Shown here: positions 17,844 through 26,923 of the stretch, piece after piece
Position numbering within the stretch: position 1 is the stretch's first letter
How the letters are laid out: each line of letters begins with the position of its first letter
Assembly: GCA_023388995.1 (NCBI GenBank)
Contig: JAEWFD010000020.1
Span: 62,001 to 126,000, forward strand
Direction: 5' to 3'
DNA: 64,000 nt
Origin: Bacillota bacterium
GTDB lineage: Bacteria; Bacillota_I; Bacilli_A; Erysipelotrichales; Erysipelotrichaceae
Made by a program: the position numbers and the translations under genes
The notes under the pieces: generated by a model
Told to the model about the DNA's origin: nothing
The model's input: only the letters and a program-made list of their open reading frames with translations
Databases searched by the model: none

Positions 17844-18083
17844 ATGAGATATATTCAGTTTATCTTTTATGCAGCATTGTTTCTGGTTTTATTGAGTTTC
17901 GCTTGGCCGCTGCTCATCGGCTTTTTTATATTTCTCTTTGCTTTATATGTGTACAGCAAGTGGACTTTGCGTAAAGTGGCTGCACAGAAACCAAAGCAAG
18001 AGACATATGAGGCAGTCTATGAGAAGGAAATGCCGAATTCAAATTTGGAAGTAATCGATTTAGAATACGAGGAAAAAGAATAA
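17844..18083 (+). CDS. Small two-helix membrane protein with acidic tail
   Basis: 79 residues: two hydrophobic stretches (about 4-20 and 22-40), then a basic hinge and an acidic tail rich in Glu. I do not recognise the family. An extended -10 (TGATATAAT, TATAAT at about 17813) precedes it. The ribosome site is weak. The next gene starts 3 bp after its stop, so the two are probably cotranscribed. Confidence 0.6.
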   Translation: MRYIQFIFYAALFLVLLSFAWPLLIGFFIFLFALYVYSKWTLRKVAAQKPKQETYEAVYEKEMPNSNLEVIDLEYEEKE

Positions 18084-18086
18084 ACT

Positions 18087-19004
18087 ATGGATAGTATGGA
18101 AATAGCATTATCACAGTTTAAGAAGGTAAAAATAGGTGATTGGCCGCTGATCGCAGAATATTTGAAAGCCAGTGACTATCAGGAAAGCAATCATAATATT
18201 GTGAATTTGATGATGTGGAAGCATCGCTACCCTATTTGGATGCATGAAGGGGATCAATGGCTGTTGATACTAGGAATCCATGATGGGGAGTGGTTCTTAT
18301 ATATGCCGCTTTGCAAAAGCGGAGGTTGTTTTAAGAAAGCATTGCGTTATGGAGAGTCTGTATTTGAAAATCAGAATGTTCCTTATGTACTTAGCTGCTA
18401 TACGGAAGAAGTGAAAAATGCCTTTCTGGAGTTTGATCCTGATTTTGCTGCGGAAGAAGTCAGGGATGGATTTGACTATATTTATCCCTTTGAACAGCTG
18501 GCAACATTTCAAGGGAAAAAGATGCAGAAGAAAAGGAATCACTTGAATGCCTTTTTGAAAGACTATGAAGGCCGCTGGGAATATGAAACATTGACGGAAA
18601 CGCAAATACCTGAGGTGATTGCGTATTTGGAAGAATGGCATCGCTGTATGGGTGACGATGCGTTTTTAAATGATGAAGTAGCCGGTGTAAAGTATTTGCT
18701 GGAGCATTGGGGCATCTTGCCGGCAAAAGGCGGATTGATACGTGTTGATGGTGCAGTGCGCGGGTTTACGATTGGTTCGCAGCTGAATCACAATACGATT
18801 CAAGTGAATGTAGAAAAAGCAGATGGTTCCATTCGCGGCTTGTATCCGGCATTGACCAAAGAGTTTTTGCAGCATGAGTTTGAAGCAGTGGAATGGATTA
18901 ATCGGGAAGATGATGTCGGGCATGAAAATATCCGGCAGGCTAAGCTGGCTTTGCAGCCTGCTTATTTATTGAAGAAATATCGATTGAAAAGAACGGGGCG
19001 GTGA
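18087..19004 (+). CDS. DUF2156-family acyltransferase-fold protein
   Basis: 305 residues that look like the LPG_synthase_C/DUF2156 domain, a double-GNAT fold found in the catalytic part of aminoacyl-phosphatidylglycerol synthases and in stand-alone cytosolic proteins. Visible family features are an aromatic N-terminus with N-L-M-M-W-K-H-R-Y, the K-K-R-N-H-L-N-A-F segment and the C-terminal E-W-I-N-R-E-D-D-V-G. There is no membrane flippase domain, so the substrate is unknown. It lies 4 bp before a second acetyltransferase. Confidence 0.75.
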   Translation: MDSMEIALSQFKKVKIGDWPLIAEYLKASDYQESNHNIVNLMMWKHRYPIWMHEGDQWLLILGIHDGEWFLYMPLCKSGGCFKKALRYGESVFENQNVPYVLSCYTEEVKNAFLEFDPDFAAEEVRDGFDYIYPFEQLATFQGKKMQKKRNHLNAFLKDYEGRWEYETLTETQIPEVIAYLEEWHRCMGDDAFLNDEVAGVKYLLEHWGILPAKGGLIRVDGAVRGFTIGSQLNHNTIQVNVEKADGSIRGLYPALTKEFLQHEFEAVEWINREDDVGHENIRQAKLALQPAYLLKKYRLKRTGR

Positions 19005-19008
19005 TGTT

Positions 19009-19923
19009 GTGATTCGGAAAGCAACGGCGGCAGACAAGCAGGCGATTTATCAGATCTGGAAATTGTTGTTTAGTCATGATGACAATGGGTATACCGATTA
19101 TTATTTTGCACATCGGTATAAGACAGAACATACTTGGGTGGTAGAAGAGGATGGCAAAGTGGTATCTACCTTGCAAATGAATCCGCATACGATTGTGCTT
19201 GGTGGCAAGCCTATCAGAACGTCGCTGATTCTGGGTGTCGCAACATTGCCGGAATATCAAAAACGGGGATATATGAAGCTGCTGATGAAAGAGGCGCTGG
19301 AAGTGGCGCAAAAGCGGGAACTGGTTACATTGATTCAGGCTTATAATCCGGCTATCTATCGGCCGTTTGGTTTTCAAATGATTTATCACCGTCAAATCCT
19401 GTCATATGACAGCGCCCAAATCCAACAATATAAGAATTTGAAAGTGGAACATTATTTTCACGAGAAGAAGTTCGCCGCTCTGTATCAGGAATTTACAACA
19501 CGGTTTGATGGCTATTATAAACGAGATGAAGCCTATTACAAGCAGTTGGAAACGGAAGTGAAGAGTGAGCAAGGGAAGTTTGCTGTCTACCGCAATGCCG
19601 AGAATCAAATAGAAGGATATATGGTCTATTACCTCACGAAAGAACAATGTGAAGCACGGGAAATCATTTACTTGAATTCTTGGGCGTTGTACAGCTTAAT
19701 TGGCTTTGCCTCAAGCTTGAAGCCTAAACTTGATATTCACACTTCTCATTCCGAGCAAGTTTTGAAACTGATTCCTGGGGGGAGCGTGCAGCCGCTGCCA
19801 TTTATGATGGCAAAAGTGAATGATTACTCTTTATTGAACATGACCTATCGCAGTGCTGTGCAGACAGTTGAGGAAGCTTTCGCTATTTCCGGAAAGCCCT
19901 TGTGGATGCATGAATATGCATAA
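19009..19923 (+). CDS. GNAT acetyltransferase, Eis-like
   Basis: 304 residues, GTG start with GGGGCGGTGA upstream. The N-terminal half is a GNAT domain with the acetyl-CoA segment L-P-E-Y-Q-K-R-G-Y-M-K-L-L-M (about 83-96) preceded by L-G-V-A-T. The protein continues into a second alpha/beta half, as in Eis-type enzymes. Together with the upstream DUF2156 gene it forms an acyl-transfer pair of unknown substrate. The gene ends at a terminator facing clpP. Confidence 0.75.
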   Translation: MIRKATAADKQAIYQIWKLLFSHDDNGYTDYYFAHRYKTEHTWVVEEDGKVVSTLQMNPHTIVLGGKPIRTSLILGVATLPEYQKRGYMKLLMKEALEVAQKRELVTLIQAYNPAIYRPFGFQMIYHRQILSYDSAQIQQYKNLKVEHYFHEKKFAALYQEFTTRFDGYYKRDEAYYKQLETEVKSEQGKFAVYRNAENQIEGYMVYYLTKEQCEAREIIYLNSWALYSLIGFASSLKPKLDIHTSHSEQVLKLIPGGSVQPLPFMMAKVNDYSLLNMTYRSAVQTVEEAFAISGKPLWMHEYA

Positions 19924-19928
19924 TAGAT

Positions 19929-19950
19929 GCTGGCAGTTTGCCGGCTTTTT
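19929..19950 (+). terminator. Terminator after the GNAT gene
   Basis: GCTGGCA (19929-19935), GTT loop, TGCCGGC (19939-19945), TTTTT; one G-T pair. Confidence 0.85.
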
Positions 19951-19982
19951 ATATGCTTGAATTGTTTTCGCAAAATCAGCAG

Positions 19983-20008
19983 AAAAAAGATGAGACAATC
20001 ATCCCATC
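19983..20008 (-). terminator. Terminator after clpP (leftward)
   Basis: On the minus strand GATGGGA (20008-20002), 6-nt loop, TCTCATC (19995-19989), then TTTTTT. Confidence 0.8.
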
Positions 20009-20014
20009 TACTGT

Positions 20015-20602
20015 TTATCGATGTGATACCACATCATCCACCAAGCCATATTCTTTGGCACTAGCTGCACTCATAAAAAAGTCACGGTCGCAATCTTGTT
20101 TGATGCGTTCGATATCTTGCCCGGTGTGGGACGCCAATATCCCGTTCAGTTTTGTTTTCATGGAAAGGATATGCTTGGCAGCAATTTCCATATCGCTGGC
20201 CTGCCCTTTCATGCCGCCCAGCGGCTGATGAATCATAACTTCACTATGCGGCAGCGCCAGTCGTTTTCCTTTGGTTCCGGCAGCAAGCAGTACTGCACCC
20301 ATGCTTGCAGCGAGACCCATGCATACGCAAGAAATGTCGCAGCTGATGTATTGCATCGTATCGTAAATCGCCAATCCGGCATACACGCTGCCACCCGGTG
20401 AATTGATATACATTTGGATATCATCTTTGGATTGGGAAGACAGATACAACAACTGCGCACATACTAAAGATGCGACAGCATCATCAATTTCACCAGTTAG
20501 TAAAATAATACGTTCTTTTAACAAACGGGAATATAAATCATAAATTCTTTCTTGGTTTAAATTCGTTTCTATGATATTGGGAATATAGCGCAACTTGTTC
20601 AT
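20015..20602 (-). CDS. clpP: ATP-dependent Clp protease proteolytic subunit
   Basis: 195 residues with the full serine-protease triad context: Ser100 in G-L-A-A-S-M-G-A, His125 in M-I-H-Q-P-L-G-G, and the Asp in C-D-R-D-F-F-M-S-A. It forms the tetradecameric chamber that degrades unfolded or tagged proteins delivered by ClpX/ClpC. AGGAGA precedes the start. It is divergent from gapA across 267 bp. I saw no clear CtsR heptad repeat upstream. Confidence 0.97.
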   Translation of the reverse strand: MNKLRYIPNIIETNLNQERIYDLYSRLLKERIILLTGEIDDAVASLVCAQLLYLSSQSKDDIQMYINSPGGSVYAGLAIYDTMQYISCDISCVCMGLAASMGAVLLAAGTKGKRLALPHSEVMIHQPLGGMKGQASDMEIAAKHILSMKTKLNGILASHTGQDIERIKQDCDRDFFMSAASAKEYGLVDDVVSHR

Positions 20603-20723
20603 CTCCTATCATTCATAAGTATGCCTGAATTCTCTTTCTTAAACCAATAAATATCCATGTAAAGAGCGTATAGAACAGCAATGAGGTGCCATGATAACAA
20701 TGAGACGATGGCAAAAAAGGGGT

Positions 20724-20737
20724 TGTAACCGATTACA
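20724..20737 (+). promoter_or_regulatory. cre site (CcpA operator) upstream of gapA
   Basis: TGTAACCGATTACA fits the cre consensus TGWAANCGNTNWCA at every position and is an inverted repeat (TTGTAA/TTACAA). It lies about 77 bp upstream of the gapA -35 start, a position compatible with activation of gapA or regulation of divergent clpP. hprK is in the window. Confidence 0.75.
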
Positions 20738-20813
20738 AAAAAGTGTTGGCGTTATCAATATTTTTTGATTATTACAGAAAGATAAAAAATAGTTGATGTG
20801 AAATGTATCACGA

Positions 20814-20841
20814 TTGACAATGTGCATTGTTGTAGTATAAT
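20814..20841 (+). promoter_or_regulatory. gapA promoter
   Basis: Consensus TTGACA (20814-20819), 16 nt, consensus TATAAT (20836-20841), 28 bp before the ATG. Very strong, as expected for glycolytic GAPDH. Confidence 0.9.
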
Positions 20842-20869
20842 AAACATGACTAAACAGGAGGAAATTAAA

Positions 20870-21880
20870 ATGTCAGTAAAAATTGCGATTAATGGTTTTG
20901 GACGTATTGGTCGTTTAGCGTTCCGTCAAATGTTTGACAGCCCTGAATTTGAGGTTGTTGCAATCAATGATCTAACTGATGCTAAAACTTTAGCTCATCT
21001 ATTGAAATATGACTCAGCACAAGGACGCTGGAATCCGGAAAAAGTGTCTTCCAATGAAAATGGACTTGTTGTAGATGGCAAAGAAATTAAAATCTACGCA
21101 GAAAAAGATCCTGCAAATCTTCCTTGGGGACAACTTGGTGTTGATGTAGTAATCGAATCTACAGGATTGTTTGTATCTAAAGAATCTGCTGAAGCACACA
21201 TCAAAGCCGGTGCTAAAAAAGTTATTATCTCTGCTCCTGCAACTGGTGATTTGAAGACTGTTGTTTTCAATACAAACCATGATACATTGGATGGCAGCGA
21301 AACAATCATTTCTGCTGCATCTTGTACTACAAACTGCTTGGCTCCAATGGCTAAGACATTGAATGATGTATTCGGGATTGAATACGGCATGATGACTACA
21401 ATCCATGCTTATACAAATGACCAAAATACATTGGATGGCCCTCACCGCAAAGGTGACCTTCGCCGTGCTCGTGCTGCTGCTGAAAACATTATTCCAAACT
21501 CTACTGGTGCTGCAAAAGCAATCGGTTTGGTAATTCCTGAATTGAAAGGAAAATTGGATGGTGCTGCACAACGCGTTCCGGTAATCACTGGTTCCGTAAC
21601 TGAGTTGACTGCTATTCTTGCTAAGAAGGGTGTAACTGTTGCTGAAGTGAATGCTGCTATGAAAGCTGCTGCAACTGAAAGCTTCGGATATACTGAAGAC
21701 GAAATCGTTTCTTCTGATGTAATCGGTATTTCCTATGGTTCTTTGTTCGATGCAACACAAACTAAGATTGTGAATGTTGGAGACAACCAAATGGTGAAAG
21801 TTGTTGCTTGGTATGACAACGAAAACTCTTATGTTAGCCAAATGGTTAGAACTGCAAAATACTTGGTTGCAAAACACTAA
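20870..21880 (+). CDS. gapA: Glyceraldehyde-3-phosphate dehydrogenase
   Basis: 336 residues. The Rossmann motif I-N-G-F-G-R-I-G-R lies at the N-terminus and the catalytic Cys152 in S-C-T-T-N-C. It oxidises glyceraldehyde-3-phosphate to 1,3-bisphosphoglycerate with NAD. The ATG at 20870 has AGGAGG 8 nt upstream; in-frame codons further upstream would lie inside the promoter. It is monocistronic, closed by a terminator. No cggR repressor gene precedes it. Confidence 0.98.
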   Translation: MSVKIAINGFGRIGRLAFRQMFDSPEFEVVAINDLTDAKTLAHLLKYDSAQGRWNPEKVSSNENGLVVDGKEIKIYAEKDPANLPWGQLGVDVVIESTGLFVSKESAEAHIKAGAKKVIISAPATGDLKTVVFNTNHDTLDGSETIISAASCTTNCLAPMAKTLNDVFGIEYGMMTTIHAYTNDQNTLDGPHRKGDLRRARAAAENIIPNSTGAAKAIGLVIPELKGKLDGAAQRVPVITGSVTELTAILAKKGVTVAEVNAAMKAAATESFGYTEDEIVSSDVIGISYGSLFDATQTKIVNVGDNQMVKVVAWYDNENSYVSQMVRTAKYLVAKH

Positions 21881-21890
21881 TTAAGTGACA

Positions 21891-21917
21891 AAAGATCCTT
21901 GTGAAAGGATCTTTTTT
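21891..21917 (+). terminator. Terminator after gapA
   Basis: AAAGATCC (21891-21898), 8-nt loop, GGATCTTT (21907-21914), T-run. Confidence 0.9.
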
Positions 21918-21986
21918 CTTCAGAACAGAGGATGAAAATTGACTTTTTCAATCACTGGCAAGTTGTGATTCGGTGAACAAAATAGG

Positions 21987-22015
21987 TTTACTTGATTGTA
22001 TGGTAGTGGTATAAT
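21987..22015 (+). promoter_or_regulatory. pgk-tpiA promoter
   Basis: TTTACT (21987-21992), 17 nt, TATAAT (22010-22015), 27 bp before the pgk ATG. Confidence 0.75.
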
Positions 22016-22042
22016 GAGATAGTAAAAACAGGAGGAATTCAT

Positions 22043-23245
22043 ATGGCAAAACAAACAGTTTTAGATTTGAATGTAAACAATAAAACCGTATTGGTTCGCG
22101 TCGATTTCAACGTTCCAATTAAAAATGGTCAAATTACGGATGACAACCGGATTGTACAAGCGCTTCCTACGATCAAGTATTTGCTGGACAATCACGCAAA
22201 AGTGGTATTGTTCTCACACTTGGGTAAGGTAAAACATAAAGATCCAGAACAAGCACAACTGGATATGAAGAAAAACAACATGGAACCTGTTGCTGCCCGC
22301 TTAAGCCAATATGTGGACTGCAATGTTTCTTTTGTCAGCGTGACACGTGGTGCCGAACTGGAACAAGCAGTGCAGGCATTGGAACCGGGCAATATCGTTT
22401 TGGTTCAAAATACACGCTATGAAAAAGGCGAAGAAAAGAATGATCCTGAACTGGCAGAATACTGGGCTAAATTAGGTGATCTGTTTGTGAGTGATGCCTT
22501 TGGATCGGTACACCGTGCGCATGCTTCTACAGTAGGCATTGCACAGCATTTGCCGTCTGCTGTTGGGTTTTTGGTAGAAAAAGAATTGAAGTTTATCGGT
22601 GGTGCGGTAGAACATCCGGAACGCCCGTTTGTAGCGATCTTGGGTGGTGCAAAGGTTTCCGATAAAATTGCGGTAATCGATAACTTATTAGATAAAGCTG
22701 ACAAGATTTTAATTGGCGGCGGTATGGCATATACATTCTTGAAAGCACAGGGGTTGGAAATCGGAAAATCCCTTTTGGAAGAAGATCGTCTGGAAATGGC
22801 GAAGGATTTCCTTGCACGCGGTGCAGGCAAGTTGATTTTGCCGATTGACCAAGTGGTAGCGAATGAGTTCTCTGAAAATGCTTCTGACATTCGTGTTGTA
22901 GAAAACGATGCAATCCCTGCTGATTTGATGGGACTTGACATTGGACCTAAAACCATTGCATTATTCCGCAAAGAGCTGGAAGGTGCTAAAACAGTAATCT
23001 GGAATGGACCAATGGGTGTATTTGAAATGAAACCATTTGCAGCTGGTACTTTGGAAGTTTGCAAGGCTATTTCCGAATTGCCGAATGCAACGACTATTAT
23101 TGGCGGCGGTGATTCTGCTGCTGCAGCAATTCAACTAGGATTCAAAGATCAAATTTCGCACATCTCAACCGGTGGCGGAGCTTCTTTGGAATTCATGGAA
23201 GGTAAAGTGCTTCCTGGCATTGCAGCAATTCAAGAGAAGGAGTAG
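22043..23245 (+). CDS. pgk: Phosphoglycerate kinase
   Basis: 400 residues. The substrate motif V-L-V-R-V-D-F-N-V-P-I lies near the N-terminus, basic-patch Arg residues in N-T-R-Y and V-H-R-A-H-A-S, and the nucleotide motif G-G-G-D-S-A-A-A at the C-terminus. It transfers phosphate from 1,3-bisphosphoglycerate to ADP. AGGAGG precedes the start. tpiA follows 4 bp later in the same operon. Confidence 0.98.
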   Translation: MAKQTVLDLNVNNKTVLVRVDFNVPIKNGQITDDNRIVQALPTIKYLLDNHAKVVLFSHLGKVKHKDPEQAQLDMKKNNMEPVAARLSQYVDCNVSFVSVTRGAELEQAVQALEPGNIVLVQNTRYEKGEEKNDPELAEYWAKLGDLFVSDAFGSVHRAHASTVGIAQHLPSAVGFLVEKELKFIGGAVEHPERPFVAILGGAKVSDKIAVIDNLLDKADKILIGGGMAYTFLKAQGLEIGKSLLEEDRLEMAKDFLARGAGKLILPIDQVVANEFSENASDIRVVENDAIPADLMGLDIGPKTIALFRKELEGAKTVIWNGPMGVFEMKPFAAGTLEVCKAISELPNATTIIGGGDSAAAAIQLGFKDQISHISTGGGASLEFMEGKVLPGIAAIQEKE

Positions 23246-23249
23246 GGAA

Positions 23250-23990
23250 ATGAGAAAACCGATTATTGTTGGAAACTGGAAGATGAATAAAACGATTGCG
23301 GAAGCAAAGGAATTCATCTTGGCAGTAGATGGAAAATTACATGATCGTGCGACGTTTGGTATCGGAGCACCGTTCTTAACATTGGAAAGCAGCGTAAAAG
23401 CAGCTAGCAATTTAATTGTTGCGGCAGAAAATTGTCATTTTGAAGACAATGGTGCCTTTACTGGTGAAGTAAGCGTTCCGATGCTGAAAGAAATCGGACT
23501 AGGTTGGTGTATCATCGGACATTCTGAGCGCCGTCAGTATTTTGGTGAAACAGACCAAACAATCAATTTGAAAGCAAAAAAATTGATTGCCAATGGCTTG
23601 GTTCCGATTGTCTGTGTTGGTGAAACGCTAGATCAATTCGAAGCTAGTCAAACAGAACAAGTCGTTCGCAGCCAAGTACATGCTTGCTTGGATGGCATTG
23701 CGGCTAATGATGTTGCAAATCTGGTGATTGCATATGAACCGGTATGGGCAATTGGCACCGGGAAGAGTGCAACCAAAGAAATCGCCAATGATACCTGTGG
23801 TATCGTTCGTGATGAAGTGAAAAAGATGTTCGGCGATGATGTTGCGAATAAAGTCCGAATCCAATATGGTGGTTCTGTAAAACCGGACAACATCAAAGAA
23901 TACATGGCAATGGAACATGTCGATGGAGCTTTGATCGGCGGTGCTTCCTTGAAGGTTGATTCTTTCTTGGAAATTGTGAACGCTCTGTAG
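23250..23990 (+). CDS. tpiA: Triosephosphate isomerase
   Basis: 246 residues. Catalytic Lys in G-N-W-K-M-N-K, His in I-I-G-H-S-E-R-R, and Glu with the flexible loop in A-Y-E-P-V-W-A-I-G-T-G-K. It interconverts dihydroxyacetone phosphate and glyceraldehyde-3-phosphate. The ATG at 23250 is preceded by GAAGGAG. The phosphoglycerate mutase gene that often follows is absent; a terminator comes next and eno lies 3.9 kb on. Confidence 0.98.
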   Translation: MRKPIIVGNWKMNKTIAEAKEFILAVDGKLHDRATFGIGAPFLTLESSVKAASNLIVAAENCHFEDNGAFTGEVSVPMLKEIGLGWCIIGHSERRQYFGETDQTINLKAKKLIANGLVPIVCVGETLDQFEASQTEQVVRSQVHACLDGIAANDVANLVIAYEPVWAIGTGKSATKEIANDTCGIVRDEVKKMFGDDVANKVRIQYGGSVKPDNIKEYMAMEHVDGALIGGASLKVDSFLEIVNAL

Positions 23991-24003
23991 CAATAAAACA
24001 ATG

Positions 24004-24033
24004 AGATTCAAGCGGATGCTTGGATCTTTTTTT
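24004..24033 (+). terminator. Terminator after tpiA
   Basis: AGATTCAAGC (24004-24013), GGAT loop, GCTTGGATCT (24018-24027) with one G-T pair, then T6. Confidence 0.9.
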
Positions 24034-24174
24034 GATCAAAGGCATTCGCAGACCGCGGTGGATGCCTCATGCAGATATTCATTAATCCGGCATAGTTGTA
24101 TTGAAAGAAATAAACATTCATGATATGCTATTGAATAATAAAAATAATTATTTCATTTAGAGAGGGATATGAAG

Positions 24175-25425
24175 ATGAAGTTAGGATTAAGAATAGTGGT
24201 GCTCAGCTTGGTGCTGGGCTTGCTTGCAAGTTGTACGAAGCAAGAGTTGGATCCCATAAGAGATTCTCTGAAGAATGATGCTTATACAAAAGTCACCTTG
24301 AAGATAAGTGAACTGGATAATATTGCGGAGTTTCAAATTCGGGCTGGTGAGCTGCTTGCGGTGCTTCAAGAACTAAAATTGAAACAAATTGATGCTATCC
24401 TAACTGAACCGGAAGCAACCTTGGCTTTGGAAAAAGCAGATGGGATAGATCACATTATGCTATATCCATCGGTGCTTCGTGTAAATGATGCCTTTCTGAA
24501 ACTGTCCGCTGAACAGTATCAGAAGCTGAAACAATTCTATGAAGCACAAGTATATGGAAAGAATGCTACACTGCTGAAGAAATTAGCGCTGGATATACAA
24601 TATGGAAAATATCAAGAAGCAAAACTTTTGACTGGAGGGTCTTCCGAATTTGCTTTAGATTTGGAAGAAGTTGCAAAAGGTTTTTCATTGATCCAAAACG
24701 AGCACACGTTAGCTGCAGGCATAAAACAATATAGCGTGCAGCTAACAAATGATACTGATCACGTTTTAGTGGAAATCGGTGACACATATCTGACCGTGAT
24801 TGCCAAAGAAAAAAGTGAAAGCTATGTTTTGACGAAGCAAGAAGCTGGCAACTTGCAATTACTCTTGCAAGAGGCATACTATGATGCAAATGTTGTAACA
24901 TTGGATTTAAGCGACGATGAAATTAAAGTGCCTGATTTTTTAGATGGTGTACAGCAGCGTTTATTCCAAAAGGGATATATGATGAATGAGGTTTTGCATG
25001 GGCAGTTATTCGGTGATTATATCAATGACTTTATTGAGTGTGTTTACTTATTGTCAGAACCAACGCAACCTTGTTATTATCGTACCAATTACGAGCAGTT
25101 TCCTGATTTTAATTCCTTTGAATCTTATCTAAATTCCTTGTTTACAAAAGACATGGTGGCTTCTATTCTGAACAAAAGAGATTATATTCGAATTGGAGAG
25201 AAGCTATATAGTCTGAATGTCAGCATTCCAAGCAATCAGTTTTATATGGGACACAACTTCCAACTGATTCAGAAAACAGACTCAACAATTCAGTTTTATA
25301 TGATTGCACAGTATGGAGATTGGGATTCCCGTAATGTTACATCAACAAAAAAGATTTTAGTGCAACTGGATATGACAAAGGGAGGCTGGCGCATTGCTAA
25401 GTTTGCTTTGCCTTATGCATTTTAG
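24175..25425 (+). CDS. Lipoprotein of unknown function
   Basis: About 416 residues with a lipoprotein signal: a basic start, hydrophobic core and lipobox L-L-A-S-C. The mature part has no domain I recognise; it is mixed alpha/beta and ends in an aromatic-rich segment (G-G-W-R-I-A-K-F-A-L-P). I prefer the ATG at 24175 because AGAGGGA at 24161 would leave almost no gap to the alternative ATG at 24169. It is monocistronic. A fragment matching its last 45 residues lies 63 bp downstream, so the gene was once duplicated. Confidence 0.8.
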   Translation: MKLGLRIVVLSLVLGLLASCTKQELDPIRDSLKNDAYTKVTLKISELDNIAEFQIRAGELLAVLQELKLKQIDAILTEPEATLALEKADGIDHIMLYPSVLRVNDAFLKLSAEQYQKLKQFYEAQVYGKNATLLKKLALDIQYGKYQEAKLLTGGSSEFALDLEEVAKGFSLIQNEHTLAAGIKQYSVQLTNDTDHVLVEIGDTYLTVIAKEKSESYVLTKQEAGNLQLLLQEAYYDANVVTLDLSDDEIKVPDFLDGVQQRLFQKGYMMNEVLHGQLFGDYINDFIECVYLLSEPTQPCYYRTNYEQFPDFNSFESYLNSLFTKDMVASILNKRDYIRIGEKLYSLNVSIPSNQFYMGHNFQLIQKTDSTIQFYMIAQYGDWDSRNVTSTKKILVQLDMTKGGWRIAKFALPYAF

Positions 25426-25487
25426 TAGAGTGCAATGAAGCAATAAACAATTGTGCAATACTATCAAGATACTTATTGGAATAAGGA

Positions 25488-25625
25488 ATGAGTATCTTTT
25501 ATCTAATTGGACAATATAGCTCAGACGAGGATTTTGAAAAAGTTGCTTCTACTAAAAAATTTTTAATACAACTTGATCTGACAAATCAGGGGTGGAGAGT
25601 ATCGAAATTTACTTTACCTTTCTAG
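25488..25625 (+). pseudogene. 3' remnant of a duplicate of the upstream lipoprotein gene
   Basis: An open run of 45 codons whose translation parallels the C-terminus of the intact neighbour: S-I-F-Y-L-I-G-Q-Y versus T-I-Q-F-Y-M-I-A-Q-Y, then A-S-T-K-K-F-L-I-Q-L-D-L-T versus T-S-T-K-K-I-L-V-Q-L-D-M-T, and G-W-R-V-S-K-F-T-L-P-F-stop versus G-W-R-I-A-K-F-A-L-P-Y-A-F-stop. A stop codon lies just upstream in frame and there is no good ribosome site. The nucleotide sequences have diverged, so the duplication is old. The rest of 25426-25795 shows nothing else. Confidence 0.8.
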
Positions 25626-25795
25626 CTGCTGTTTTCTTAAAGCTAGGCAAATATTATCTTGCATGAAATATAAGAAGCCAAAAAATAGGAGCTCCTGCAT
25701 AGAAGGATAAGAAGAACAGATATTCATTATTGGATGATATTGCTGATAAGAAAGCGAAATTGTGATAGAATAAGAAAAAGAAAGAAGGGATCAAT

Positions 25796-26749
25796 ATGAA
25801 AAAGAAAAATCTGCTGGCATCTATTGCAATTGGAGCAGGTACCCTTGTGACGTCTGCCGCAATTGGCTATTATGCGCTAAGCGAGCATCTCTATAATAAG
25901 ATGATTCGACGTCAAAGGTGGATTGAGGATAGTGATGAGGAAGCTTTTGAAGATGAGAACTATCTTATGTACGATCTGGAAGAAGAATTGATCACTTGGG
26001 AAGAACGTGTGGAAAGTGAACACGTCTATATCACCGCATTTGATCAGCTGGAACTTGCAGGAGAGTGCTATCATCCGGAAATAGAAAGCAATCGATGGGT
26101 TGTCATCGCCCGCGGAAATGACTTGAATCCGTTCGCATTGCGCAATGTAGCGATGGAATTCCATGCGAAGGGATATCATGTGTTAATTGCCGACAATCGC
26201 GGCTATGGCGGCAGCGAAGGGCGCTACATGGCGTTCGGATGGCATGATCGTCTGGATTTAATGGCGTGGATTGACTACATTGTTTCACAAGATGAGACTG
26301 CGCAAATTGTGTTGTATGGTGTTTCCATGTCAGCGGCTGGTGTCATGATGGCTGGCGGGGAAGAGTTAGATGAACATGTACGATGTATCATCGAAGATAG
26401 CGGCTTTACCAGCGCTTATGAATTGCTATCTGGTATCATCAAAACCGATTATGGAATTCGGGCGCCATTTATTTTGGAAGGTGTCGACTCCTTAACCAGG
26501 CTAAGAGCAAGATTCTCCCTGAAAAGTGCATCTGCTGTCAGACAACTGCGGAAAACATCTTTGCCGATTTTGTTTATCCATGGTGAAGAGGATGAATTTG
26601 TACCATTAGAACATGTCTTCCGGTTATATCATGCGGCAGCAGGAGAAAAAGAACTGTATACAGTTCCATATGCCGATCATGGAGAAGCGATGTTTGCTCC
26701 GCGATATTTTGAGCGAGTGATGATGTTTTGCGATCGTTATGTTGAGTAA
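25796..26749 (+). CDS. Membrane-anchored alpha/beta hydrolase
   Basis: 317 residues. An N-terminal hydrophobic helix (about 7-28) is followed by an acidic linker and an alpha/beta-hydrolase domain. The nucleophile is the Ser of Y-G-V-S-M-S-A, the acid the Asp in F-I-H-G-E-E-D-E-F-V-P, and the base the His in Y-A-D-H-G-E-A. The G-Y-G-G-S-E-G-R oxyanion-region loop is also typical. Such N-terminally anchored serine hydrolases (BAAT/YqkD-like) have unknown acyl substrates. AGAAGGGA precedes the ATG, and a terminator starts at the stop codon. Confidence 0.85.
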   Translation: MKKKNLLASIAIGAGTLVTSAAIGYYALSEHLYNKMIRRQRWIEDSDEEAFEDENYLMYDLEEELITWEERVESEHVYITAFDQLELAGECYHPEIESNRWVVIARGNDLNPFALRNVAMEFHAKGYHVLIADNRGYGGSEGRYMAFGWHDRLDLMAWIDYIVSQDETAQIVLYGVSMSAAGVMMAGGEELDEHVRCIIEDSGFTSAYELLSGIIKTDYGIRAPFILEGVDSLTRLRARFSLKSASAVRQLRKTSLPILFIHGEEDEFVPLEHVFRLYHAAAGEKELYTVPYADHGEAMFAPRYFERVMMFCDRYVE

Positions 26750-26770
26750 AAGCCGCGCTGCGGCTTTTTT
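26750..26770 (+). terminator. Terminator after the hydrolase
   Basis: AAGCCGC (26750-26756), GCT loop, GCGGCTT (26760-26766), T-run; it begins at the stop codon. Confidence 0.92.
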
Positions 26771-26923
26771 CGTCTATGATCATAAAAATTGAGAATACTT
26801 TCAAGCACAGCTGAAGTACAAAGTTACTTGACAGGACGAGACAATATCAGTAAACTTAAACTAACCTAACGGCTATTATGATAAGTTGTTGGTTGTGGTA
26901 AATAGAAAGGTTATGTCTCGAAC

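Noticed and set aside
21014..21877. 287-codon open frame antisense to gapA
   Set aside because: A shadow of a highly expressed gene with biased codon use; Ser/Phe/Cys-rich nonsense translation and no ribosome site.
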